Shown here: one piece after another, positions 43,189-52,735 of the stretch
Layout of the letters: each line of letters starts with the position of its first letter
Numbering within the stretch: the stretch's first letter is position 1
Assembly (NCBI GenBank): GCA_947564465.1
Contig: CANOCV010000003.1
Span: 1 to 64,000 of the forward strand
Direction of reading: 5' to 3'
DNA from: an uncultured Roseburia sp.
Lineage (GTDB): Bacteria; Bacillota; Clostridia; Lachnospirales; Lachnospiraceae
DNA length: 64,000 nucleotides
The notes under the pieces: generated by a model
What the model saw: only the letters and a program-made list of their open reading frames with translations
Databases searched by the model: none
Told to the model about the DNA's origin: nothing
Translations under genes and position numbers: made by a program

Positions 43189-43216
43189 TTGACAAAGCAG
43201 ATGAGGGCAATATAAT
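43189..43216 (+). promoter_or_regulatory. Strong sigma-A promoter for the L,D-transpeptidase gene
   Basis: TTGACA (43189-43194), a 16-base spacer and TATAAT (43211-43216): both hexamers are perfect. Transcription would start near 43223, about 32 bases before the ATG. Confidence 0.75.
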
Positions 43217-43254
43217 TTTAAATACGTGCAAGGAGAGAACAGGGGGAAACAGAC

Positions 43255-45111
43255 ATGAAAAACAGAAAAAACAAACGGCAAGAGGAGCAGACTCACAGGC
43301 ATTTAGCGGGAAGGCGGGGGATTATTGCGTCAGTGTCGGCTGTTGCGGCGTTAGGACTGATATATCTTGTGTTTGCATTTTATTTCCAGTCACATTTTGC
43401 ATTTCGGACAGACATAAACCATATGAGTGTATCGGGAAGCAGCGTGGAAAAGGTGGAGAGAAAGCTTGAAAGAGAAATGAAAAATTACAGGCTTTCTTTA
43501 AAGCCGCGCGAGGGGGAGGACGAAGAAATTTCCGGAGAAGCCATAGATCTTAAGCCTGTGTTTCATCAGGAAATTTATAACATGTTAAAGCAGCAGAATG
43601 CTTTTGCATGGCCGTATTATCTTGTGAGAGGGCAGAGCTTTTGCTCGGAGGCAGTAGTTGAATATGACAGTGAAAAGCTGCAAAAAGAAATAGCACGGCT
43701 TTCTATGATGGAGAGCGGGAATCAGACAGAATCAAAGAATGCGTATATTTCCGAGTATTCGAGGGACGGCTATGAGATTGTGGAAGAGGAGTACGGAACG
43801 AGGATTGACGGGCAGGCGTTTGAGGAAGCCGTGGAGGAAGCGGTTTTGGGGCTTGCGGAGGAACTCATTCTTGAAGAGAAGGGATGTTATGTAGATCCCC
43901 AAATTACAAAGGAGGATGAGGGGCTGCGCAGTGCATGCGATACCTTAAACAAGTATACGAAGCTTACGATTACATATAATGTAGGTGAGGAGAGGGAGCT
44001 TTTAGACGGAGAGACAATTCATCACTGGCTGTCCGTTTCAAAGGGAAAAAAGGTGCGGATTGATGAAGAGCAGGTTGCCGATTATGTGGCGGGGCTTGCG
44101 AAAAAATATAATACTGCGTTTCGCAGCAGAACGCTAAAGACATCCTACGGAAAGGAAGTTTCAATTATTGGCGGTGATTACGGATGGAAGGTGGATAAGG
44201 ACGCGGAGCGGGAGATGATTCTCAAGGATTTGAAGGCGGGAGAGAGCGTAGAGCGGGAGCTGGTATATGCTCAGAAAGCGAACAGTCATGGTGAGAATGA
44301 TTATGGGGATACCTATGTAGAGATTAATCTGACGGCACAGCATCTGTTTTTTTACAAGGACGGAGAGCTTTTGACAGAGTCGGATTTTGTATCCGGAAAT
44401 CTTGCCAAAAATCACGCAACGCCTGTCGGAGCGTACAGCCTGACCTATAAACAAAAGGATGCGACGCTTCGGGGAGAGGATTATGAGTCAAAGGTTTCTT
44501 ATTGGATGCCGTACTGCGGAGATGTCGGAATGCATGACGCTTCATGGAGAAGCAGCTTTGGCGGGAGTATCTACAAGCGGAGCGGTTCCCATGGATGTGT
44601 GAACCTTCCGGCTTCGGCGGCAAAGACGATCTTTGAAAATATTGAGGCGGGTTATCCTGTTTTGGTTTATGAGCTACCGGGAACCGAGAGCGCGAAAGGG
44701 CTGGCGCAGGACCGTGCGGCGTCTGTGGATGATCTCATAGGAGCAATCGGTGAGGTTACGCTGGAAGGGCAGCCGAAGATTGACGCGGCGAGGGCGGCGT
44801 ATGACGCACTGAGCGGACAGGAAAAAGCATACGTGAAAAAACTGGATATTTTGACTGCGGCGGAGGCAGAATTTGCCAGATTACAGGAGGAGGCTGCCAA
44901 TCAGGCGGCGCAGACACAGGCGCAGGCTGAAGCGCAGGCAGTGATTGATAAAATAAATGCTATCGGAAAAGTGACGGAGGACGATAAGGGAGCGATAAAG
45001 GATGCCAGAAAATCGTATGATGCACTTTCGGAAATGGCGAAGGCCTATGTGACGAATTATGCCGTTTTGCAGGAGGCGGAGGAGACGTACAAAGCACTGA
45101 CAGAGTCGTAA
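43255..45111 (+). CDS. L,D-transpeptidase (YkuD) with PG-binding domain and C-terminal repeats
   Basis: A 618-residue membrane-anchored wall enzyme. A basic cytoplasmic start leads to one helix (GIIASVSAVAALGLIYLVF). Two PG_binding_4-like regions span about residues 60-340. The YkuD catalytic domain (about 350-475) carries the motif GSHGCVNLP with the active Cys. After it, two copies of a helical module (AARAAYDALSGQEKAYV and ARKSYDALSEMAKAYV) surround a Gln/Ala-rich linker. The enzyme makes 3-3 cross-links in peptidoglycan. The helical repeats are likely wall or surface spacers. AGGGGGAAA precedes the ATG; a strong promoter and terminator make it a single-gene unit. Confidence 0.92.
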   Translation: MKNRKNKRQEEQTHRHLAGRRGIIASVSAVAALGLIYLVFAFYFQSHFAFRTDINHMSVSGSSVEKVERKLEREMKNYRLSLKPREGEDEEISGEAIDLKPVFHQEIYNMLKQQNAFAWPYYLVRGQSFCSEAVVEYDSEKLQKEIARLSMMESGNQTESKNAYISEYSRDGYEIVEEEYGTRIDGQAFEEAVEEAVLGLAEELILEEKGCYVDPQITKEDEGLRSACDTLNKYTKLTITYNVGEERELLDGETIHHWLSVSKGKKVRIDEEQVADYVAGLAKKYNTAFRSRTLKTSYGKEVSIIGGDYGWKVDKDAEREMILKDLKAGESVERELVYAQKANSHGENDYGDTYVEINLTAQHLFFYKDGELLTESDFVSGNLAKNHATPVGAYSLTYKQKDATLRGEDYESKVSYWMPYCGDVGMHDASWRSSFGGSIYKRSGSHGCVNLPASAAKTIFENIEAGYPVLVYELPGTESAKGLAQDRAASVDDLIGAIGEVTLEGQPKIDAARAAYDALSGQEKAYVKKLDILTAAEAEFARLQEEAANQAAQTQAQAEAQAVIDKINAIGKVTEDDKGAIKDARKSYDALSEMAKAYVTNYAVLQEAEETYKALTES

Positions 45112-45125
45112 GAATAAATTAAGCT

Positions 45126-45165
45126 GACATATACTGTATATATTTTATACGGTATATGTCTTTTT
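45126..45165 (+). terminator. Rho-independent terminator after the L,D-transpeptidase gene
   Basis: GACATATAC (from 45126) pairs with GTATATGTC (to 45160), extended by inner GTATA/TATAC pairs, and is followed by TTTTTGTT. Confidence 0.85.
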
Positions 45166-45208
45166 GTTGCAAAAATGTTTTTAGATGTTGCGGGATGCGT
45201 CAATCCGG

Positions 45209-45237
45209 TTGAAAAACGAATTTAAGATTTGTATAAT
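45209..45237 (+). promoter_or_regulatory. Promoter of galK-galT
   Basis: TTGAAA (45209-45214), a 17-base spacer and TATAAT (45232-45237). It lies 45 bases before the galK ATG. No obvious operator dyad overlaps it. Confidence 0.75.
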
Positions 45238-45282
45238 GCGCTTATAAAGTAAGGAGAGGCATTTTTGAGAGGAGAAGGGATT

Positions 45283-46449
45283 ATGCAGGAAGCTTTAATT
45301 GAGAGATTTCATGAGTTGTTTGGGGCGGGTGGAGATATCCGAATGTATTTTGCGCCGGGACGCGTAAACCTGATCGGGGAGCATACGGATTATAACGGCG
45401 GACATGTATTTCCATGCGCCCTGACGATCGGAACTTACGGCGTTGCCAGAAAACGTGCGGATAGAAAGCTGCGCTTTTACTCTATGAATTTTAAGGAGGC
45501 AGGTGTTTTGGAATCCTCGTTGGAGGAGCTAAAGCCCGACAAGGAAGCGGACTGGACAAATTATCCGAAAGGGGTGATTTGGGCGTTTGGTAAAAAGGGA
45601 ATGGCAATAGATTGTGGAATGGATCTGCTGTTGTTCGGAAATATACCAAACGGTTCGGGGCTTTCATCCTCCGCATCGGTAGAAGTTTTGACCGGATTTA
45701 TTTTAAAAGATTTATTTGGATTTGAGGTAACCAATCAGGAGCTGGCGTTGATCGGGCAGTATTCGGAGAACGAGTTTAACGGTGTGAACTGCGGAATTAT
45801 GGATCAGTTTGCGATAGCGATGGGAAAGGCGGATCATGCGATTTTCCTGGATACGGCTACGCTGAAATATGAGTATGCCCCGTTTGAGCTAAAGGATGCC
45901 AGAATCGTTATTTCCTGCAGCAACAAAAAGCGCGGTCTTGGCGGTTCTAAATATAATGAGAGGCGCGGCGAGTGTGAGAGCGCATTTGCGCAGATCGGGG
46001 AAGTAATCGGCATTAACAGTCTCGGCGACTTGTCCGAGGAATTGTTTGAACAGTATAAGGAGTCCATTAAGGACGAGGTGTGCAGGAAGCGTGCAAGACA
46101 TGCGGTATATGAGAACCAGAGGACAATCCGTGCGGTGGAGGCTTTGAAGAAAAACGATATCAGACTGTTCGGGGAACTGATGAATGCATCTCACGTTTCG
46201 CTGCGGGACGATTACGAGGTGACAGGGCCTGAGCTTGATACGCTGGTGGAAGAGGCTTGGAAGCTTGAGGGTGTTATCGGTTCCCGTATGACGGGAGCCG
46301 GTTTCGGAGGATGTACGGTCAGTATCGTGAAAGAAGAGGCAGTCAACGATTTTATAGAGCAGGTGGGAAAGGCTTATAAAGAGAGGATTGGTTATGCGGC
46401 TGATTTTTATGTGGTAGAAGCCGGAGACGGTCCGAAGAGACTTCTTTAG
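45283..46449 (+). CDS. galK: Galactokinase
   Basis: A 388-residue GHMP-family kinase that phosphorylates galactose at C1, the entry step of the Leloir pathway. The galactokinase signature PGRVNLIGEHTDYNGG, the ATP-binding NGSGLSSSASVE and the C-terminal MTGAGFGGC motif are intact. ATG 45283 has GGAGAAGGG upstream; an in-frame TTG at 45265 is less likely. galT follows 14 bases later. No galE, galactose permease or regulator gene is next to it. Confidence 0.96.
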   Translation: MQEALIERFHELFGAGGDIRMYFAPGRVNLIGEHTDYNGGHVFPCALTIGTYGVARKRADRKLRFYSMNFKEAGVLESSLEELKPDKEADWTNYPKGVIWAFGKKGMAIDCGMDLLLFGNIPNGSGLSSSASVEVLTGFILKDLFGFEVTNQELALIGQYSENEFNGVNCGIMDQFAIAMGKADHAIFLDTATLKYEYAPFELKDARIVISCSNKKRGLGGSKYNERRGECESAFAQIGEVIGINSLGDLSEELFEQYKESIKDEVCRKRARHAVYENQRTIRAVEALKKNDIRLFGELMNASHVSLRDDYEVTGPELDTLVEEAWKLEGVIGSRMTGAGFGGCTVSIVKEEAVNDFIEQVGKAYKERIGYAADFYVVEAGDGPKRLL

Positions 46450-46463
46450 GTGGGAGGAAGACT

Positions 46464-47984
46464 ATGATTGAGAAGAGTATTATTAGATTGACCGACTATG
46501 CCCTGACAACAGGGCTGATAGAAGAGGATGACAGAGATTATACGATAAATCGTCTGTTAGAGCTGTTTCATCTGGATGGCATGAAAGAAGATGTGGAGGA
46601 TATTTGCGGGCAGAGTTCGCCTTCCGGGGACGACTTGGAGAATATTTTGTCCGGGATGCTTGATTATGCGTGCGAGCGCGGCATTGTCGAGGAAGACAGT
46701 GTCGTATATCGTGATATGTTTGACACAAAGATTATGGGTTTGCTTGTGCCAAGGCCTTCCGAGGTGCGCAGGAGATTTTGGGAGCTTTATAACAGACAGT
46801 CTCCGAGAGCGGCAACGGATTTTTATTATAAATTAAGCTGTGACAGCGATTATATCCGCCGTTACCGCATAAAAAAGGATGTGAAATGGACTGCGGATAC
46901 GGAGTATGGAGCGCTTGACATTACGATTAATCTGTCGAAACCGGAAAAGGATCCGAAAGCCATTGCGGCGGCCAAGAGCGCGAAAACGAGCGGTTATCCG
47001 AAATGTCTTCTTTGCAGGGAAAATGAAGGTTATGCTGGACGCGTGGATCATCCGGCCAGACAGAATCACAGGGTTATACCGCTTACAATTGCCGACAGCA
47101 GCTGGTTTATGCAGTATTCTCCATACGTTTATTATAATGAGCACTGTATTGTATTTCATTGCGAGCATACTCCGATGAAGATAGAGACGGCGACCTTTGA
47201 AAGACTTTTGGATTTTGTAAGGCAGTTTCCGCACTATTTCATTGGTTCGAATGCGGATCTGCCGATCGTAGGGGGATCGATTTTAACGCACGATCATTTT
47301 CAGGGTGGCCGTTATGAGTTTCCGATGGCAAGGGCCGAAATAGAGACGGAAATAACGTTTGAGGGCTTTGAGAATGTAAAGGCGGGAATTGTGAAATGGC
47401 CGATGTCTGTGATACGGCTGTGCGGAAGCGATACAGAATCTCTTGTTTTGCTTGCGGATAAGATTTTGAAAAAATGGCGTGAGTATACGGATGAGGCATC
47501 GTTTGTCTATGCAGGGACAGACGGGGAAGTACACAACACCATTACACCGATTGCGAGATACAGGGAAGGAAATTATGAGCTGGATCTCGTGCTGCGCAAC
47601 AATATTACGACAGAGGAGCATCCGCTTGGCGTCTATCATCCCCATAAGAAGCTGCATCACATTAAGAAAGAAAATATCGGTCTGATCGAGGTTATGGGGC
47701 TTGCCGTTTTGCCGGCACGCCTGAAGGGGGAGATGGCGCGTTTAAAGGAAGCGCTTCTTTCAGGGGAGGATATCCGCAGTGACGACATGATAAAAAAGCA
47801 TGCGGATTGGGCGGAAGAATTTTCGGGAAAATATGAAAGGATCACGGAGGAGAACGCAGATGAAATTATCCGGCAGGAAATCGGATTTGTATTTGAGGAG
47901 GTCTTAAAGGATGCCGGCGTATATAAGAGGAATGAGGAGGGGAAGCGGGGATTTTTAAGATTCGCAGAGTATGTAAATTTATAG
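46464..47984 (+). CDS. galT: UDP-glucose--hexose-1-phosphate uridylyltransferase (class II GalT)
   Basis: A 506-residue GalT of the larger Firmicute type, which exchanges galactose-1-phosphate with UDP-glucose. Recognisable segments are PSEVRRRFWELY, YPKCLLCRENEGYAGR, NEHCIVFHCEHTPM and GGSILTHDHFQGG, and the C-terminal ILTHDH and VYHPHKKLHHIKKENIGLIE regions. The GGTGGGAGG site precedes the ATG. Operon with galK. Length and motifs agree with class II proteins such as those of Lactobacillus and Bacillus. Confidence 0.95.
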   Translation: MIEKSIIRLTDYALTTGLIEEDDRDYTINRLLELFHLDGMKEDVEDICGQSSPSGDDLENILSGMLDYACERGIVEEDSVVYRDMFDTKIMGLLVPRPSEVRRRFWELYNRQSPRAATDFYYKLSCDSDYIRRYRIKKDVKWTADTEYGALDITINLSKPEKDPKAIAAAKSAKTSGYPKCLLCRENEGYAGRVDHPARQNHRVIPLTIADSSWFMQYSPYVYYNEHCIVFHCEHTPMKIETATFERLLDFVRQFPHYFIGSNADLPIVGGSILTHDHFQGGRYEFPMARAEIETEITFEGFENVKAGIVKWPMSVIRLCGSDTESLVLLADKILKKWREYTDEASFVYAGTDGEVHNTITPIARYREGNYELDLVLRNNITTEEHPLGVYHPHKKLHHIKKENIGLIEVMGLAVLPARLKGEMARLKEALLSGEDIRSDDMIKKHADWAEEFSGKYERITEENADEIIRQEIGFVFEEVLKDAGVYKRNEEGKRGFLRFAEYVNL

Positions 47985-47990
47985 CAATCA

Positions 47991-48025
47991 TTTTTGGTCT
48001 GTGTTTTTTATGCACAGACCAAAAA
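47991..48025. other. Hairpin after galT with T-tract before and A-tract after
   Basis: GGTCTGTG (47996-48003) pairs with CACAGACC (48013-48020), extended by T5/A5 on the outside. The T-tract precedes and the A-tract follows the stem on either strand, so this is not a normal intrinsic terminator, although its place just after galT suggests a 3'-end function. Confidence 0.5.
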
Positions 48026-48124
48026 AATGACACCAATGTAAAATATAACACCTTAACACCTTCAAAAATAAAAGCTAAAATTAGTATTAAGAATGTTGTA
48101 CAAGATGAAGATGAGATTAAAAGT

Positions 48125-48175
48125 TGTCCGTCAAAAGGGAGGTGACAGACCCGATGTGACCGGACAGTTTTTAAA
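48125..48175 (+). terminator. Terminator or attenuator ahead of the GH16 gene
   Basis: TTGTCCGTCA (48125-48134) pairs with TGACCGGACAG (48158-48168) with one bulge and a wobble, and is followed by TTTTTAAA. It lies about 70 bases before the GH16 ATG. It could be the real galT terminator or a control element in the GH16 leader. The loop contains GGGAGGTGACAGACCCG. Confidence 0.45.
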
Positions 48176-48245
48176 TATTGGGAGGAATGTATAGGGGAAT
48201 GCATTTCGCCCTGAAAAGTTTTCATTAAGAAGGAGGAATAGTATA

Positions 48246-51200
48246 ATGAAAAGAAAATGGGTCAAAAAGGTGTTGTCAATTGCATTGGCGGCGTCAATGA
48301 CAGTAACAATGATTCCATCGACCGGAATCAATGCGTATGCGGCTGAAGCGGAAGCGGATGTGGCTGAAGCTGCGAAGTACATTGATTTCAATATGATTGA
48401 GCATGCGAACTATATCAATGAAGCAGATACGAATGTTCAATTGAAGTATGAGGGGACGAAAGCAATAATTACGGGAGATAATTGGAGTCCTGATTATGGA
48501 GATGGATCAAAATGGCAGATTCAGTTGAAAGAGCTTATACCGGTTACAAAAGGAGAAAAATATGAAGTTGCTTTTACAATTGAATCCGAGGTGTCGAGAG
48601 ATATATTCCTTAAGGTCGGGGATGTAGATCAGGATAGTACGATTTTTCTTGAGGAAACAATTTCTTTAGAGGCAGGAAAACCTTATGAGTTTAAGGGGAC
48701 GACAACCGGAGAAGTTGGAATTGATAAGTTGATGGTGCTTTTTGCGTTGGGATTAACTTCAACAGATGAAAATACTATTACTATTTCGGATTTTTCTTTG
48801 AAAGGAGAAAAATCAGGATATGTTGATGTGACACCACATATTAATTTCGATATGATTGAGCATGCGAACTATATCAATGAAGCAGATACGAATGTTCAAT
48901 TGAAGTATGAGGGGACGAAAGCAATAATTACGGGAGATAATTGGAGCCCTGATTATGGAGATGGGTCAAAATGGCAGATTCAGTTGAAAGAGCTTATACC
49001 GGTTACAAAGGGAGAAAAATATGAAGTTGCATTTACGATTGAATCGGAAATAGCTAGAGATATATTTCTTAAGATCGGGGATGTAGACCAAGATAGTACG
49101 GTTTTTCTTGAGGAAACAATTTCTTTAGAGGCAGGAAAACCTTATGAGTTTAAGGGAACGACAAGTGAAGAAGTGGGAATAGATAAGTTGATGGTACTAT
49201 TTGCGTTGGGATTAACGTCAACGGACGAAAATACAATCACGATTTCCAATCTTTCACTGAAAGGCGAGAACTCCGGATATGTAATCACGGAACTGCCGCC
49301 GGACGAGAAAGGTCCTGAGTATGACTTCTCCGCAACAGAGGATAATGCGGCAAATGATTACGCAGATCCTGGCAAGACAATTGAAGGATATAACCTGATT
49401 TGGGCGGACGAGTTTGACGGAAATTACGGGGATGCAAACGTAGATGAGAATACAGGTCTGAATCTCGACAACTGGGCATATCAGCTGGGTGACGGTACTA
49501 CAGACTGCAGCAACCCGGGCTGGGGTAATAATGAGCTTCAGTGTTACACGGGAAATAAGAAAAACGTTTCCGTTAATGAAGATTTAAATGGCGACGGAAC
49601 ACCGGACGGTCTTTTGCGTATTACCGCTTCCTATGAGAAGGACGGATATGACTACGCAGAGGAAAGCCAGAAGAATTATACGTCCGCGCGTCTTCGTACC
49701 ACAAGCGCTACGAATGAATTATTTAATACAACATACGGTTATATTGAGGGACGTATGTCGCTTCCGGGAACAAAGGGTGCATGGCCGGCATTCTGGATGC
49801 TGCCGCAGAGCACAGAGATTTACGGCGGATGGCCGGTATCCGGAGAGATTGATATCATGGAGACATGCGGTTCTTTTGCAAACGGAAGCATCGCACAGGC
49901 ATGCGGTACCCTGCACTGGGGCGGACCGGAGCATGTTTATAAGGGAAGCGGATATGTAGGATTAGATTCCGATTTCACATATTTCCATACATATGCGGTA
50001 GATTGGGAACCGGGTAAGATTACATGGTATTATGACGGTAAACCGATCAATACACTGACAAACTGGAAGAGTGCATTCTCGGGAGCATCGGATGCTCTTT
50101 CCTTTGACGCACCGTTCGATATGCCGTTTTACATGCTTTTGAACCTTGCGGTTGACAGCGGTCAGTTCGGCGGAACAGTAAACAAAGCAAACTTCCAGGA
50201 TGATATCAACATGTATGTAGATTATGTGCGTGTATATCAGAGAGAAGAAGGTTATGTAGACGCAGTAGTACGCACGGCGTCCGATGGAATACAGGATGAC
50301 TGGGAACAGTATGCAGGTCAGAACCAGATTACAGATATTGCGGATAATATTGTAACGGACACACCGGACGTAAACGGTGTGGAGACAACCGGAGACGGTG
50401 CGGATCCAAGCAAATGGTATCTGGCATATCAGAATGACGCATCAGATGCGACGGCAGAGGCATATAAGGATGCGGCAGGAAAGAACTGGGCTAAAGTTGG
50501 CGTGAACAGTCAGGGCGGACAGGATTATTCCGTACAGCTGATCGGACATTACAATGCGAAGGCGGGATATGTATATCAGGTATCGTTCGACGCATATGCG
50601 GACGGCGCTATCGTAGGAAAGACAGTAAACTGTGATTCCAAAGAGTGGAAGGGTTGGAGTACGTACGGTATTCAGTCCTTTGAATTAAAGAACACAGCGA
50701 CCAAGTATTCATTCGTATTCGAGCAGACAGAGGACTTTGAGAACTGCCGAATTGAGTTTAACCTTGGTGCGCAGGCTTCTGGTAATGTTTATATTGGAAA
50801 TGTAAAAGTTGAAATTGTAGATCCTTCTATGATCAGCCGTGAAGAGAACCGCAAGCCTTTGGCAGACGGCAACCTGATTTATAACGGCACCTTTGATCAG
50901 GGTGATTACCATATTGGATACTGGAGTGTGACAGAAGGAACAAAGCTTTCTGTTCCGCGTTATACGACAGAGAAACTGGCGGACACGGACGTATCCGTAG
51001 TCGATGTTGCGTCAAAGACAAATTACGAAGCGATTGCAGACGGTGTGAAATATTATGAGCGACGTGCGCAGATTACGGCGGAAGCAGGAAAAGAAGCGAC
51101 CGTTTGCCAGGCGGATCTGGTAATGCCGGCAGACAGCTATACATTAGATTTTGATATGTACAGCGAGAAGGATGCGACAGTAACTGCATCTATTTATTCC

Positions 51201-52676
51201 GTAAAGGTAGTGGGAGAAGAAAAAGTATTAGATAAGCAGATTCTTACGACTTCTGCAGCTTACAAAGCAGAAAAAGGCGTAAGTCATTACAGCTGGTCAT
51301 TCGATACCACAGAGAAGCTTGACAATGCAGCGCTTGTATTGAGCTTTGGAGACGGAGCAAGCGTTCAGCTTGACAACGTTACAATGATCGGCGCTTCACT
51401 GGCAGAAGAGGTAGATCCTACTCCGATGAATCCGTCAACCACATGGGTTTCTGATAACCAGGACGGCTCCGTGACTTTAAGCGGCGCAAACGGCGCGTAT
51501 ACGGCTACCGTATCAAGCGGAAGCGGAACAGCATGGTATGCACCGCAGATCATAAGCGGAGATTATTCACTGGCAGGCGGAAAGAGTTATAAGTTAAGCT
51601 TTAAGTACAAACTGGACGGAGATTCTAACGGTACCTTTGAGTATATCGTTCAGGAAAACGGCGGAAGCTGGACGGTATTCGTTCCGGTAACGGAAATTGC
51701 TTATGATAAAGCGAACGCGGATGCAGACGGATACTGCACATACGAGACGACATTTACGGCGCCGACATCCTTAAAGGGTGTTCATACAGTATTTGGTTTC
51801 GGACACAGTGCGGCCAAGGATTGTGGATTTGCATTCAAGGATGTTGCAATGAATCTGGCTGGTGGCGGATCCGGTGAGCCTGGTGAAGGCGATAACAGCG
51901 GCAATGTAATGCCGGGAAGCTACAGTATTTCTTATGTCCTTGGCGGAGGAACGAATGCGGCTTCCAACCCTACAAGATATACACAGGAAGACGGAACAAT
52001 TGCGCTTGCAGCACCGACAAGAGCAGGCTACACATTCTTAGGATGGTCAGTCGGAAAAGCAGGGGCTCCATATGTTACAACATTGTCCAAGAAAGAAGCA
52101 GGACCGGTTGTTTTATATGCAAATTGGCAGATTATTAAGGTGGCTGGCACAATTACAGTACCTTCAAGTGCAATTAGTAAGACATACGGTGCAAAGGCAT
52201 TTAATCTTAATGCAAAGGGACAGGGAACTCTTACTTACACAAGCAGCAATCAAGCAGTAGTAAAGGTTGATGCTACCGGAAATGTGACGATTGTCGGAGC
52301 AGGTAATGCCACAGTTACGATTAAGTCTGCCGGAGATGCAACTCACAATGCAGCAACGCTGAGTGTGACGATTAAAGTTGCACCGAAGAAGGTTACCGGC
52401 TTGAAAGTGAAATCGAAGAAGGCAAAGAAAGCAACACTTTCCTGGAAGAAGAACGCTCAGGCGACAGGATATCAGATTCAGTATTCTACAAGCAGCAAGT
52501 TTAAGAAAGCAAAAACTGTTTGGGTTACTAAGAATACTGCTAAGAAGCCAAGCAAGACGATTTCTAAACTGAAATCAGGAAAGAAATATTATGTAAGAAT
52601 CCGTGCATATAAGAACAAGGCAAAGAGTACTAGAATATACAGCACATGGGTGAAAAAGACAGTAAAAGTTAAGTAA
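48246..52676 (+). CDS. Secreted multidomain GH16 endo-beta-glucanase (laminarinase/lichenase type)
   Basis: A 1476-residue exported enzyme. A signal peptide ends near NAYAAE. Two almost identical CBM-like beta-sandwich modules follow (about 45-195 and 198-350), then a GH16 catalytic domain (about 375-670) with the motif SGEIDIMETCG: nucleophile Glu534, Asp536 and acid/base Glu539. Further carbohydrate-binding-like modules (about 715-860, 870-1045, 1055-1195) follow. An InlB/Listeria-Bacteroides repeat (NPTRYTQEDGTIALAAP), a Big2-like module and a Lys-rich Fn3-like tail close the protein. GH16 enzymes of this type cut beta-1,3 or mixed beta-1,3-1,4 glucans; exact specificity is not clear. AAGGAGGAATAGTATA precedes the ATG. 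Its C-terminal 170 residues resemble those of the protein at 3-2450. Confidence 0.92.
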   Translation: MKRKWVKKVLSIALAASMTVTMIPSTGINAYAAEAEADVAEAAKYIDFNMIEHANYINEADTNVQLKYEGTKAIITGDNWSPDYGDGSKWQIQLKELIPVTKGEKYEVAFTIESEVSRDIFLKVGDVDQDSTIFLEETISLEAGKPYEFKGTTTGEVGIDKLMVLFALGLTSTDENTITISDFSLKGEKSGYVDVTPHINFDMIEHANYINEADTNVQLKYEGTKAIITGDNWSPDYGDGSKWQIQLKELIPVTKGEKYEVAFTIESEIARDIFLKIGDVDQDSTVFLEETISLEAGKPYEFKGTTSEEVGIDKLMVLFALGLTSTDENTITISNLSLKGENSGYVITELPPDEKGPEYDFSATEDNAANDYADPGKTIEGYNLIWADEFDGNYGDANVDENTGLNLDNWAYQLGDGTTDCSNPGWGNNELQCYTGNKKNVSVNEDLNGDGTPDGLLRITASYEKDGYDYAEESQKNYTSARLRTTSATNELFNTTYGYIEGRMSLPGTKGAWPAFWMLPQSTEIYGGWPVSGEIDIMETCGSFANGSIAQACGTLHWGGPEHVYKGSGYVGLDSDFTYFHTYAVDWEPGKITWYYDGKPINTLTNWKSAFSGASDALSFDAPFDMPFYMLLNLAVDSGQFGGTVNKANFQDDINMYVDYVRVYQREEGYVDAVVRTASDGIQDDWEQYAGQNQITDIADNIVTDTPDVNGVETTGDGADPSKWYLAYQNDASDATAEAYKDAAGKNWAKVGVNSQGGQDYSVQLIGHYNAKAGYVYQVSFDAYADGAIVGKTVNCDSKEWKGWSTYGIQSFELKNTATKYSFVFEQTEDFENCRIEFNLGAQASGNVYIGNVKVEIVDPSMISREENRKPLADGNLIYNGTFDQGDYHIGYWSVTEGTKLSVPRYTTEKLADTDVSVVDVASKTNYEAIADGVKYYERRAQITAEAGKEATVCQADLVMPADSYTLDFDMYSEKDATVTASIYSVKVVGEEKVLDKQILTTSAAYKAEKGVSHYSWSFDTTEKLDNAALVLSFGDGASVQLDNVTMIGASLAEEVDPTPMNPSTTWVSDNQDGSVTLSGANGAYTATVSSGSGTAWYAPQIISGDYSLAGGKSYKLSFKYKLDGDSNGTFEYIVQENGGSWTVFVPVTEIAYDKANADADGYCTYETTFTAPTSLKGVHTVFGFGHSAAKDCGFAFKDVAMNLAGGGSGEPGEGDNSGNVMPGSYSISYVLGGGTNAASNPTRYTQEDGTIALAAPTRAGYTFLGWSVGKAGAPYVTTLSKKEAGPVVLYANWQIIKVAGTITVPSSAISKTYGAKAFNLNAKGQGTLTYTSSNQAVVKVDATGNVTIVGAGNATVTIKSAGDATHNAATLSVTIKVAPKKVTGLKVKSKKAKKATLSWKKNAQATGYQIQYSTSSKFKKAKTVWVTKNTAKKPSKTISKLKSGKKYYVRIRAYKNKAKSTRIYSTWVKKTVKVK
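48378..49290 (+). repeat. Tandem duplication of a 459-bp CBM-like module
   Basis: The stretch beginning ATGATTGAGCATGCGAAC recurs 459 bases apart (from about 48393 and 48852). The two copies are nearly identical at the DNA level for over 400 bases, including third codon positions, with most differences towards the end of each unit. This indicates a recent in-frame duplication. Confidence 0.9.
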
Positions 52677-52692
52677 TAATTTTATACAAGAG

Positions 52693-52735
52693 AGAACTGC
52701 CGTACGAGTGTTTCGTGCGGCGGTTTTCTTTTTAT
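52693..52735 (+). terminator. Rho-independent terminator after the GH16 gene
   Basis: AACTGCCGTACGA pairs with TTCGTGCGGCGGTT around GTGT, with T-G and single-base irregularities, and is followed by TTCTTTTTAT. It abuts the palindromic repeat that follows. Confidence 0.8.

Noticed and set aside
47240..47250. GGTTCGAAT resembling a tRNA T-loop
   Set aside because: It lies inside the galT coding frame and no acceptor or anticodon stems surround it.
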